In this document: positions 26,915 through 34,820 of the stretch, piece by piece | How the letters are laid out: each line of letters starts with the position of its first letter | Numbering within the stretch: position 1 is the first letter of the stretch | DNA from: Rhodothermales bacterium | GTDB taxonomy: Bacteria > Bacteroidota > Rhodothermia > Rhodothermales > JAHQVL01 | Assembly (NCBI GenBank): GCA_041391505.1 | Contig: JAWKNW010000022.1 | Location: 1-64,000 of the forward strand | Length of the DNA stretch: 64,000 nucleotides | Reading direction: 5' to 3' | Notes under the pieces: generated by a model | What the model saw: only the letters and a program-made list of their open reading frames with translations | Database searches by the model: none | What the model was told of the DNA's origin: nothing | Made by a program: the position numbers and the translations under genes

Positions 26915-27648
26915 GGCAGCGCGAGCATCGAGACGAAGTTGAGCGCCTGGTGCCAGACAAAGCTGGCCGAGAACCCGGCGCGCGCGAGGCGTTCCCGGTG
27001 CGTGTCGATCGTCTCGGGAATCAGCACCCGCTCCAGCGCGGCGCGTTTCTGGCTGATCTCGAGGTCGCTGTAGCCGTTGGCGCGCTTGAAGTCGTGATGG
27101 AGCGCCGTCATGATCTCCTGCTGCCGGGCGTCGGCGAAGGCGACTTTTTCAGAGAGCACCAGCGCGCCGCCGGGCACCATGCCGGCCCGGATGCGCCGCA
27201 GCAGCGGCTCCCTCCGATCGAGGGGAATGAACTGCAGGGTGAAGTTCATCACCACCAGCGAGGCCTGTTCGATCGCGACGTCTTCGATGTCGGCGCAGCG
27301 CACCTCGACCGGCACCCCGCGCTCCGCCTCGACGGCCTTCCGGCAGCCGGCCGCCATCGACTCGGCGTTATCCACCGCCACGATCCGGCACGCCGCGTGG
27401 GCGATGCCCCGGCGCATCGCCAGCGTGGAGGCGCCGAGCGAACATCCGAGGTCGTAGCAGACCGACGCCGGCAGCGCATGACGCCGCGCCAGCAGCGAGA
27501 GCATGGACAGGATGCCGGCGTAGCCAGGCACCGAGCGCGCGATCATATCCGGAAAGACGGCCGCGACGGACGCATCGAAGACGAAATCCGGCACCTGCCC
27601 GAGAGGGGCGGCGTAGATGCGATCCGGTTCGGACGCGGGCGAAGTCAT
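26911..27648 (-). CDS. cmoA: Carboxy-S-adenosylmethionine synthase CmoA
   Basis: 245 residues. Motifs: FVFDASVAAVFPDMIARSVPGYAGIL, the SAM-binding YDLGCSLGASTLAMR, VAVDNAESM, and VVMNFTLQFIPLDRREPLLRRI; the C-terminus is HQALNFVSMLA. CmoA makes carboxy-SAM from SAM and prephenate, supplying CmoB in the cytosol for tRNA wobble-base modification. The gene is first in the two-gene operon and overlaps cmoB. The 190-base gap upstream, shared with the divergent symporter, contains CTTAC...GTAAG (27742-27764) around an AT-rich TAATAAT, a candidate promoter region. Confidence 0.93.
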   Translation of the reverse strand: MTSPASEPDRIYAAPLGQVPDFVFDASVAAVFPDMIARSVPGYAGILSMLSLLARRHALPASVCYDLGCSLGASTLAMRRGIAHAACRIVAVDNAESMAAGCRKAVEAERGVPVEVRCADIEDVAIEQASLVVMNFTLQFIPLDRREPLLRRIRAGMVPGGALVLSEKVAFADARQQEIMTALHHDFKRANGYSDLEISQKRAALERVLIPETIDTHRERLARAGFSASFVWHQALNFVSMLALP

Positions 27649-27838
27649 GTCGATCTTGCGTTGTTTCGGTAAACGTTCGGGCCGGCGACGCCGGGGGATG
27701 CTCTACCAATCTTCACCGGCCGTGATCCGCTAAAACGTAGACTTACTGGCTAATAATCTGTAAGATAGAGGCGCTTCAAGCCCCCCTAGCGTTACGAACC
27801 GCGCATCCCGATCCACCCGGTGCGCTTCTGAGATCATC

Positions 27839-29461
27839 ATGGAGATCATTAGCACCCTGGACTGGGTGATCATCGCCGCCTACTTCGTGGCCGTGTTCGC
27901 CGTGGCCTTTGGCGTAGGCCGCAAAGAGAAGCAAGGCGAACAGACCTCCGCCGGCTACTTCCTCGCCGGTCGCAACGCCGGCTGGTTCGTCATCGGCGCC
28001 TCCCTGTTCGCCTCCAACATCGGCGCCGAGCACATCATCGGGCTCGCCGGCACGGGCGCCGCAAGCGGCGTGGCCGTCGGACAGTTTGAGATTCTCGCCT
28101 CCATCATCCTCCTGTTGCTCGGCTGGGTTTTCGTCCCCTTCTACCTCAAGAGCGGCGTGTTCACCATGCCCGAGTTTCTGGAGCGCCGGTACGACAAGTG
28201 GTCGCGCGGGTACCTCGCCGGCATCTCGATCGTCGGGTATATCCTCACCAAGATCTCGATCACCATCGCCGCCGGCGGCATCGTCTTCGAGGCGCTGATG
28301 GGCATCGACATGTGGACCGGCGCCATCCTGATCACACTCTTCACCGGCATCTACACCGTGTTCGGCGGGCTGCGTGCGGTGTTGTATACGGACATGCTGC
28401 AGATGTTCGTCCTGATCGGCGGCGCCCTCACCGTCACCGTCGTGGGCCTGAACGAGATCGGCGGCTGGGACAACATGTACGCCGCCGCCGGCACCGGCTT
28501 CTTCAGCGTCTGGAAGCCGATGACGGACCCCGACTTCCCCTGGACGGGCATCGTCTTCGGCGCGCCCATCCTCGGCGTCTGGTACTGGTGTACCGACCAG
28601 TTCATCGTGCAGCGTGTCCTCTCGGCGCAGAATGTCGACAACGCGCGGCGCGGCACCATCTTCGGCGGCCTGCTGAAGCAGTTGCCCCTGTTCATCTTCG
28701 TGGTCCCGGGCATCATCGCCTACGTGCTGGCGCAATCGGGCGAGATCCAGCTGGAGCGTTCCGACGCCGCCCTGCCGACGCTGATCGGCGTCCTCCTCCC
28801 CGCCGGCTTGCGGGGTCTGGTCGTGGCCGGCCTGCTCGCCGCCCTGATGAGTTCCCTGTCCTCGGTCTTCAACTCGTGCTCGACGCTCATCGCGTGGGAT
28901 ATCTACAAGAAGTGGAAACCCGAAACGCCGGATCACGCCCTGGTGCGCGTCGGCCAGGTCGCGACGGTGCTGATGGTGATCCTGGGGATGGCGTGGATTC
29001 CGTTCATGGGCAAGATCTCGGGGCAGATCTTTGTGTACCTGCAGAGCGTGCAGGGCTATATCGCCCCGCCCATCGCCGCCGTCTTTCTGATGGGGATCCT
29101 GTGGAAGCGCGTCAACGCCAGAGGGGCGATGGCGTCGCTGCTGACGGGGTTTGTGCTGGGGATGGGCCGGCTCGTCGCCGAGCTGTCCAAGGATAGCCTC
29201 GACGGATTCCTGTTCACCTTCGCGGACATCAACTTCCTCCACTTCGCGGCCTTCCTGTTCGTCATCTGCGTGGCCGTGCTCGTGGGCGTCAGCCTGATGA
29301 CCGATCCGCCGCCGGCCGACAAGGTGCACGACCTCACCTTCGCCACCGTCGACCACACGACGGCGCTGCCGTCGGACGAAGGCTGGCGCCGGCGCGACCT
29401 CGGGTTCACGATGGTGCTCGCCGTCATCGTTATCGCGGTATGGACCTACTTCACGGGCTGA
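27839..29461 (+). CDS. Sodium/solute symporter (SSS/SGLT family)
   Basis: 540 residues with about 13-14 hydrophobic segments. Family landmarks: DWVIIAAYFVAVFAVAFGVG, the SGLT-type loop SAGYFLAGRNAGWFVIGASLFASNIGAEHIIGLAGTGA, MPEFLERRYDKW, and GIYTVFGGLRAVLYTDMLQMFVLI. A further signature is GLRGLVVAGLLAALMSSLSSVFNSCSTLI. It most resembles SGLT-like sodium/sugar or myo-inositol transporters rather than proline symporters, so a sugar or uronate substrate is likely but inferred. ATG 27839 is preceded by no clear Shine-Dalgarno. It converges on fecR with only 13 bases between the stops. Confidence 0.9.
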   Translation: MEIISTLDWVIIAAYFVAVFAVAFGVGRKEKQGEQTSAGYFLAGRNAGWFVIGASLFASNIGAEHIIGLAGTGAASGVAVGQFEILASIILLLLGWVFVPFYLKSGVFTMPEFLERRYDKWSRGYLAGISIVGYILTKISITIAAGGIVFEALMGIDMWTGAILITLFTGIYTVFGGLRAVLYTDMLQMFVLIGGALTVTVVGLNEIGGWDNMYAAAGTGFFSVWKPMTDPDFPWTGIVFGAPILGVWYWCTDQFIVQRVLSAQNVDNARRGTIFGGLLKQLPLFIFVVPGIIAYVLAQSGEIQLERSDAALPTLIGVLLPAGLRGLVVAGLLAALMSSLSSVFNSCSTLIAWDIYKKWKPETPDHALVRVGQVATVLMVILGMAWIPFMGKISGQIFVYLQSVQGYIAPPIAAVFLMGILWKRVNARGAMASLLTGFVLGMGRLVAELSKDSLDGFLFTFADINFLHFAAFLFVICVAVLVGVSLMTDPPPADKVHDLTFATVDHTTALPSDEGWRRRDLGFTMVLAVIVIAVWTYFTG

Positions 29462-29474
29462 GAGCGGCTGATCG

Positions 29475-30425
29475 TCAGGGGGTCCTGGTGAGGATGTAGC
29501 CGGCCGGTGTCGATTCTACCGCGCAGCCGCTAAACCGGCACAGGTCGTCCAGCACGATCGCCGGCGACGTGGCCTCCGGCAGGAGCAGCGTGATCCGCAG
29601 GCTGTCTGCCGCGAGTGGCGGAGTCAGCTCGATCGCCACGCCAAACCGCCGCGCGAGGGCGCCGGTGATCTCCGCCAGCGTGGCGCGGTCGAAGGCGATG
29701 CCGCCGGTCCGCCACGCAAACGCCATCGCCGCGTTGAAGGACGCCGGCTCCGACGGCGGCCCCTCGCCAGCGACGCGCGTCGATCGGCCGGGCGTCAGAT
29801 CCACGGACCCGCCCCCCGACCGCACGCGGACGGCGCCTTCCTCCAGCATCACCTCCGTCATCGCCTCTTCCGCCCCCCACGACGACACGCCGAAGGCAGT
29901 GCCCATCACCTCGATTTCGGCGTTGGCGGTCGTCACGGCGAACGGGCGGCCGTCGTGCGTCACGTCGAAATAGGCCTCCCCGTCGAGCGCGACCCGGCGG
30001 ACGCCGCCGAGCAGGCCGCGCCGGTAGCGCAGCGTCGAGCCGCCGTTGAGTTCGGCCCGGGAGCCGTCGGCCAGGGTGACGCGCAGGCGCTCGCCCGCCG
30101 GCGCGACCAGCGTGTGCGGCCGAACAAAGAACCAGAGCGCCAGGAGGACGCAGGCGACGAGCATTACGCTCCAGCCGGCGAGGCGGACGCCGCGACGCCG
30201 GGTCGCGGGAGGCCGATCCGCCGGAGACGACGTGCGTTCGAGTTCCTGCCGGAAGCGGGCTGTCGCCGCGGCGACCTGGGCCTCGGAGGGGGGAGGCTCC
30301 TCCGCCAGGCTCGCGAGTGCCCAGGCCTGTTCGAGCTCGCCCCGTTCGGCGGGAGCCAGTTCGCGGAGCCAGACGTCCATGTCGGGCGGGATCGAGGCGT
30401 CGGGGCGTTCGTCGGTTGCTTTCAT
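29475..30425 (-). CDS. fecR: FecR-family anti-sigma factor
   Basis: 316 residues: a cytoplasmic N-terminal part (DMDVWLRELAPAERGELEQAW), one transmembrane helix (GWSVMLVACVLLALWFFV), then the periplasmic FecR domain (GERLRVTLADGSRAELNGGSTLRY, VALDGEAYFDVTHDGRPFAVTT, VMGTAFGV). The DUF4974-like/STN-type end is LAEITGALARRFGV. FecR proteins hold the partner ECF sigma factor and relay a signal from a TonB receptor with an STN domain. The start overlaps the sigma gene stop by four bases. It is last in the operon TonB receptor, DUF4249, sigma, fecR, an unusual order. Confidence 0.9.
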   Translation of the reverse strand: MKATDERPDASIPPDMDVWLRELAPAERGELEQAWALASLAEEPPPSEAQVAAATARFRQELERTSSPADRPPATRRRGVRLAGWSVMLVACVLLALWFFVRPHTLVAPAGERLRVTLADGSRAELNGGSTLRYRRGLLGGVRRVALDGEAYFDVTHDGRPFAVTTANAEIEVMGTAFGVSSWGAEEAMTEVMLEEGAVRVRSGGGSVDLTPGRSTRVAGEGPPSEPASFNAAMAFAWRTGGIAFDRATLAEITGALARRFGVAIELTPPLAADSLRITLLLPEATSPAIVLDDLCRFSGCAVESTPAGYILTRTP

Positions 30426-30946
30426 GTGCGGAGCAGGTGAGGATCGAACTGGTGCAGGCGGTCGCGCAGATGCTGGAGCGCGAGGCGGATATGGTTTTCC
30501 ACCGTCTTCTTCGAGACGCCCATGATGCCGGCAATTTCGTCGTAGCTGAGTCCGTAGAACCGGCTGAGCTCGAAGGCCTCGCGCCGGCGTTCCGGCAGCT
30601 CGCCGATCCAGCCGCGCATCCGGTCGCCAATGAGTCCGGCGCCGGCGGCCGCGTCGGGCATGGGCGCGTGTCCGTTCGGTTGCATGTCCTTGAGGAGGTC
30701 GCGATGAAGGGCCGCGTCGCGGGCCTCGTTCAGCACGAGGTTGCGGACGGCGCGGTAGAGGAGCGAGCGCACCGAGCGCTCGGGGTCGATCGTTTCACGC
30801 CGTTTCCAGAGCCGCAGGAAGGCATCCTGCACGGCATCCTCTGCTCCCCCGGCATCGCCCGCGATGCTCCGCGCATAGCGCACGAGATCCGGGTAGTGCT
30901 GCGAGAACAGCGCGGTGCAGGCGTCGATATCGAACAGGTTCGGCAT
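30422..30946 (-). CDS. ECF-type RNA polymerase sigma-70 factor
   Basis: 174 residues with the two ECF regions. Region 2 spans YPDLVRYARSIAGDAGGAEDAVQDAFLRLWKRR. Region 4 spans LPERRREAFELSRFYGLSYDEIAGIMGVSKKTVENHIRLALQHLR, a helix-turn-helix typical of the Bacteroidota FecI-like group. It should direct transcription of its regulon, possibly this very operon, when FecR releases it. The ATG shares one base with the stop of the upstream DUF4249 gene (TGATG), so it is translationally coupled. Confidence 0.92.
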   Translation of the reverse strand: MPNLFDIDACTALFSQHYPDLVRYARSIAGDAGGAEDAVQDAFLRLWKRRETIDPERSVRSLLYRAVRNLVLNEARDAALHRDLLKDMQPNGHAPMPDAAAGAGLIGDRMRGWIGELPERRREAFELSRFYGLSYDEIAGIMGVSKKTVENHIRLALQHLRDRLHQFDPHLLRT

Positions 30947-31977
30947 CAGGGATGGGAATCGGCCCGGCCGAATTCGCGGTCGAACGAAAAAGGAGTCAGT
31001 TCGAGCCGCTCATCAAAAACGGTATGGAAGCCGGCGAACAGACCGAGTCCGTCCCGAACATTGGTAAAGATCGGGACCGGCTCCGAAAACGGGTTGTCGC
31101 GCTGCTGATCCTGCAGGTCGCGCGAACGCTCGGCGCGGTAATCCGCCTCCGTGATCGTGTCGACCAGCAGCCGGACGAATCCGGGGGAGCGGGAGCCTTC
31201 GTCCCCGGCGAACGAGAGGCCGAACAGATCGGTCGTAAAGAAGCGTACCTGCAGCTCGTACGTCTGTCCATCGAAAAAAGCATCGTCGAACACGATGCGC
31301 TCCGTGAGGGGCAGCACGTACTGATCCGATCCGAAACCCAGGTTGGCATCCCGACCGTAGGCGCTTCGGATGTCCTGGTTCACATCGAACTGTGCGGGAA
31401 AGAAGCCGGCGCCGTCCGCCGTTTCCACCTGCACGCGCAGCCGGTAATAGGTGCGCGCGTCGCCGGGATCGACGAGGCGGATCCGCATTTCGCCGATGCT
31501 CGCTTCGGGGCCGTTCTGATCGAACAGCACGGAATCCTGAAAGGTATGCGAGGCGATGGCCACGGGCGCCGGCACCGCGCTGATGGCCTCGACCGACGCA
31601 TAGCCTGGCGCAGAGACGCGCAGCGTGTACGGCACGCCGACCTGCGGAGACGGGGCATCGGCAATATAGTAGCCGGCGAAGGACGTTTGAAAAAGCGCGA
31701 CATACCGGGGCGTGTGGGGAAGCAGCGCAAGGCGGGTATCTCCCTGCCAGATCTCCACGGTCGCGTCCGCAATGGGCTCGATCAGCGCGGAGTCGAGGAC
31801 CGCCACGCTGTGCGTGACCTGGACGTCCCACGGGCCGCCCGGGGAGAAGGAACCGATGACGACGAGCTGAGGATCGTACGCCGGCAGGTCGATGTCGACG
31901 ACGGACTCACAGCCGGCGAGCAGGGCAACCGCCGCCGCCAGCGTGGCAAACCGGATGGATAGGGTCGGGCGCTTCAT
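30946..31977 (-). CDS. DUF4249 family lipoprotein
   Basis: 343 residues; lipobox LLAGC (Cys at about 23). The mature start VDIDLPAYDPQLVVIGSFSPGGPWDVQVTHSVAVLDS is typical of DUF4249, followed by an Ig-like segment (ADATVEIWQGD, YTLRVSAPGYASVEA). DUF4249 lipoproteins are regularly encoded immediately after STN/TonB receptors in Bacteroidota, and are thought to sit at the outer membrane as partners of the receptor for unknown substrates. Both ends overlap neighbours by one base (TGATG), linking its translation to the receptor and the sigma factor. Confidence 0.88.
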   Translation of the reverse strand: MKRPTLSIRFATLAAAVALLAGCESVVDIDLPAYDPQLVVIGSFSPGGPWDVQVTHSVAVLDSALIEPIADATVEIWQGDTRLALLPHTPRYVALFQTSFAGYYIADAPSPQVGVPYTLRVSAPGYASVEAISAVPAPVAIASHTFQDSVLFDQNGPEASIGEMRIRLVDPGDARTYYRLRVQVETADGAGFFPAQFDVNQDIRSAYGRDANLGFGSDQYVLPLTERIVFDDAFFDGQTYELQVRFFTTDLFGLSFAGDEGSRSPGFVRLLVDTITEADYRAERSRDLQDQQRDNPFSEPVPIFTNVRDGLGLFAGFHTVFDERLELTPFSFDREFGRADSHP

Positions 31978-34709
31978 CAGAAGGAAAGACGGTAACTGAC
32001 GGAAGGAATGATGGGAAACAGGCTCTGTTGCTTGATCTGGGACTTCGTGATCACATTCAACCCGTCGCCCGGACCGCCATCGCCCGCCGCGAGGACGTAG
32101 TCGTCGTCGCGATAGTAGAAAAACGGGTTCTGGCGGTTGTAAACATTAAAGACGGAAGCGCTCCAGGCCTGTTTGACGCGACGCTTCTGCCAGGTGTACT
32201 CGACCCCGAGGTCGAGGCGATGGTAGGCCCGCATCCGCAGGCCGTTGCGCCGTTCGATGTAGTCGTATTGCGTGTTGTTGTCGATCGAGGCGGAGTTCGG
32301 CAATTCGAAGATGCGGATGCCGTCTGCCAGATACCGGGCGGTCGGGAGGGTGATGGCGTTGCCCGAGCCGTAGACCCAGGATCCGGAGAGCCGCCACCGC
32401 CTCGTGAGGTCGTGGGCGAGGGTGATGGCGAGGTCGTGCCGGCGGTCGAACTTGTAGGGAAACGTCCGCCCGAAATTCAGCGCCTCGAACGCCCGGTCCG
32501 ACCAGGCCAGCGTGTAGCCGAGCCATCCCGTGGTGCGCCCCGTTTTTTTCTGCAGGAACCATTCGACACCGTACGAGCGGCCCTCCCCCGACGTAACGTT
32601 TTGCTCCCAGCCCTTGCCGACGCCCAGAAAGCTGGCGCCCTCGCGGTATTCGATCAGGTGGGACATCCGCTTGTAGTACGACTCGATGCTGACCTCGTAG
32701 CCTCCCCGCATCGTGTGGGCGAGCCCGAGCGCCGTCTGCTGCGAACGCTGGGGGCGCACCAGGGTGGTGGATGGCACCCAGAGATCGGTCGGCAGGCCGA
32801 GGCCGGCGTTCGTCAGCAGGTGGAGGTACTGCGTCATGGCCGCGAACGACGCCTTGACCGACCACCGCTCGGCCAGCGAAAACCGGAACGAGAGCCGGGG
32901 CTCGACGGACGCGTAACCTCCGTCCTGGACGTCGAACGCCGAAGCGTGCACGCCGGCGTTGACGCTCGCCCGGGGCCCCACGGTCCAGTCGTCCTCGGCA
33001 TACACCTGAAACTCGCCGGCCGCGACGCGGGGCGCGGCGATCAGGGAGGTGTCGCGCGCGACCTCGCCCACCTGCTGCTCCCTGTACTGCAACGCGCCGG
33101 TCAGGTACCGGTGCAGCGTCCCCGAGGCGCCGAAGCGGACATAGTGTGCCGGCGCCGGCTGGTATTCGAAATCGATGCGCGTCGAGACATCCCGCACGCC
33201 CGAAGCATATCGCAGCAGCGACCGGTCCGTCACGGTGCTGCCGGCCCGCGTCAGCGCGAGCCGCTCCTCTTCCGAGATCCGGAAATGATAGTCGCTGTGC
33301 AACACCAGCACATTGCTGAACAGCCGGTTGCTGAACAGATGATTCCAGCGAAACGTGGCGAGCGTATTTCCCCAGACCAGCCCGCTGTTCGTGACGTCGG
33401 TCAGGGTGCCATCCGCCGTGTTCGGCGCGGAGTACTCACTCCGCTGCGTCTGGTGGAAGACGTCGTTCCCGGTATAGAAACTGCCGTACACGCGGTCGCG
33501 GCGGGAGAAGGTGTAGTTGACCTTGGCGTTGACGTCATAGAGGTAATAGCGCGGTTGGTCGGTCAGGAGCGACGCCGTGAAGAGGTCGACGAAGCTGCGC
33601 CGCGCGGCGACCATGAACGACGAGCGGTTCCTGACCAGCGGCCCTTCCAGCAGCGCATGCGCGCTGACGACGCCCACGGCGAACTGCCCGGAATAGACGC
33701 GTTCGTTGCCTTCTTTCATGCTCATCTCGAGCACGGACGACAGCCGGCCCCCGTAGCGCGCCGGAAAGCCGCCTTTGGTCAGTTGCACATTGCGGATCGC
33801 ATCCGCGTTAAAGACCGACAGAAAGCCGAACAGATGGCTTGCGTTGTAGACCGGCGCCCCGTCGATCAGGATCAGGTTCTGGTCCGGGCTACCGCCGCGG
33901 ACATACAGGCCGGTGCTGCCCTCGTTGCCCGACTGCACGCCGGGGAGCATCTGGATCGCGCGCATGACGTCTACCTCGCCGAGCAAGGCCGGCATGGACA
34001 GGATCTGCTCCACCGGCACCCGGCTGACGCTCATCTGGGTCGTCGTCTCGAGGGCTTCCGAGCGCGCCGCCTCGACGAGCAGGGTGTCAAGCGAGATAGA
34101 GGACGGGCTGAGTTCGATGTTGAGTTCGCGATCCGCGGCGAGATCCAGATCGAACGCCACCGGATCGAATCCGAGATACGAAACGACGAGCCGGGCCGGG
34201 CCGGCCGGGAGCGTGAGGCTGTAGAACCCGTACGCGTTGCTCGTCGCCCCCACCTTCCGGTCGATATCGAACACGGCCGCGCCGATGAGCGACTCGCCGG
34301 AGGCCACGTCGCGGACATAGCCGCTCAGGGTCGATTTACGCACCGGGGTCTTCGACCCCGTGGCGTCCGATTCGGTGGATGCCGGCTTCAGCGTATAGGT
34401 CCCGCTGGCGTAGCGTTCGAACGTCAGCCCGGTGCCGTTGAGGATGCAGCGGAGGCCCTCCGCCGCCGGCGCGTTGTCGATGGCGCAGGTTGCCCGTTTG
34501 CCGGCCACCAGCTCCGAGGCGAAGATGACGCCGAGGTGCGTCGCGTCCATGAAGGTCGCCAGCGCCTCATCCAGCGGGCGGTCGACGATCCGGAACGTGT
34601 AGCGCGCCGGCGCCTCCTGCGCCCGCAGGGGTCTGCCGGCCGTGCCCTGAAGCAGCCCGACGAGCGACAGGATGAAGATGAAATAACGATATCGCCCCGG
34701 TACCGGCAT
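31977..34709 (-). CDS. TonB-dependent outer-membrane receptor with STN and carboxypeptidase-like domains
   Basis: 910 residues. Signal peptide, then an STN signalling domain (about 35-110: YTFRIVDRPLDEALATFMD). A carboxypeptidase-regulatory-like domain follows (about 128-210: LSGYVRDVASGESLIGAAV), then a plug (about 220-330: VDVMRAIQMLPGVQSGNEGS, YVRGGSPDQNLILIDGAPV) and a beta barrel ending in an aromatic residue (VSYRLSF). The STN domain usually talks to FecR, and both FecR and the sigma factor lie in the same operon. It probably imports an oligosaccharide or metal chelate using TonB energy; the ligand is unknown. The 111-base divergent gap to the lyase gene may hold a shared promoter. Confidence 0.92.
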   Translation of the reverse strand: MPVPGRYRYFIFILSLVGLLQGTAGRPLRAQEAPARYTFRIVDRPLDEALATFMDATHLGVIFASELVAGKRATCAIDNAPAAEGLRCILNGTGLTFERYASGTYTLKPASTESDATGSKTPVRKSTLSGYVRDVASGESLIGAAVFDIDRKVGATSNAYGFYSLTLPAGPARLVVSYLGFDPVAFDLDLAADRELNIELSPSSISLDTLLVEAARSEALETTTQMSVSRVPVEQILSMPALLGEVDVMRAIQMLPGVQSGNEGSTGLYVRGGSPDQNLILIDGAPVYNASHLFGFLSVFNADAIRNVQLTKGGFPARYGGRLSSVLEMSMKEGNERVYSGQFAVGVVSAHALLEGPLVRNRSSFMVAARRSFVDLFTASLLTDQPRYYLYDVNAKVNYTFSRRDRVYGSFYTGNDVFHQTQRSEYSAPNTADGTLTDVTNSGLVWGNTLATFRWNHLFSNRLFSNVLVLHSDYHFRISEEERLALTRAGSTVTDRSLLRYASGVRDVSTRIDFEYQPAPAHYVRFGASGTLHRYLTGALQYREQQVGEVARDTSLIAAPRVAAGEFQVYAEDDWTVGPRASVNAGVHASAFDVQDGGYASVEPRLSFRFSLAERWSVKASFAAMTQYLHLLTNAGLGLPTDLWVPSTTLVRPQRSQQTALGLAHTMRGGYEVSIESYYKRMSHLIEYREGASFLGVGKGWEQNVTSGEGRSYGVEWFLQKKTGRTTGWLGYTLAWSDRAFEALNFGRTFPYKFDRRHDLAITLAHDLTRRWRLSGSWVYGSGNAITLPTARYLADGIRIFELPNSASIDNNTQYDYIERRNGLRMRAYHRLDLGVEYTWQKRRVKQAWSASVFNVYNRQNPFFYYRDDDYVLAAGDGGPGDGLNVITKSQIKQQSLFPIIPSVSYRLSF

Positions 34710-34820
34710 GGCCTCTCACGCGATTATTTGGGTGCTTCTTTTTTCCTTACCTATTTTGTGGGCGCTAATACCCGTACCGTGCCCTCCGCCCCTAACGCAG
34801 CCCACCCTTTTTTTGACCGC

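Noticed and set aside
27776..29356. Minus-strand frame of 526 residues opposite the symporter
   Set aside because: Composition (Asp/Glu/His/Gly rich) is the complement of membrane helices; not a protein.
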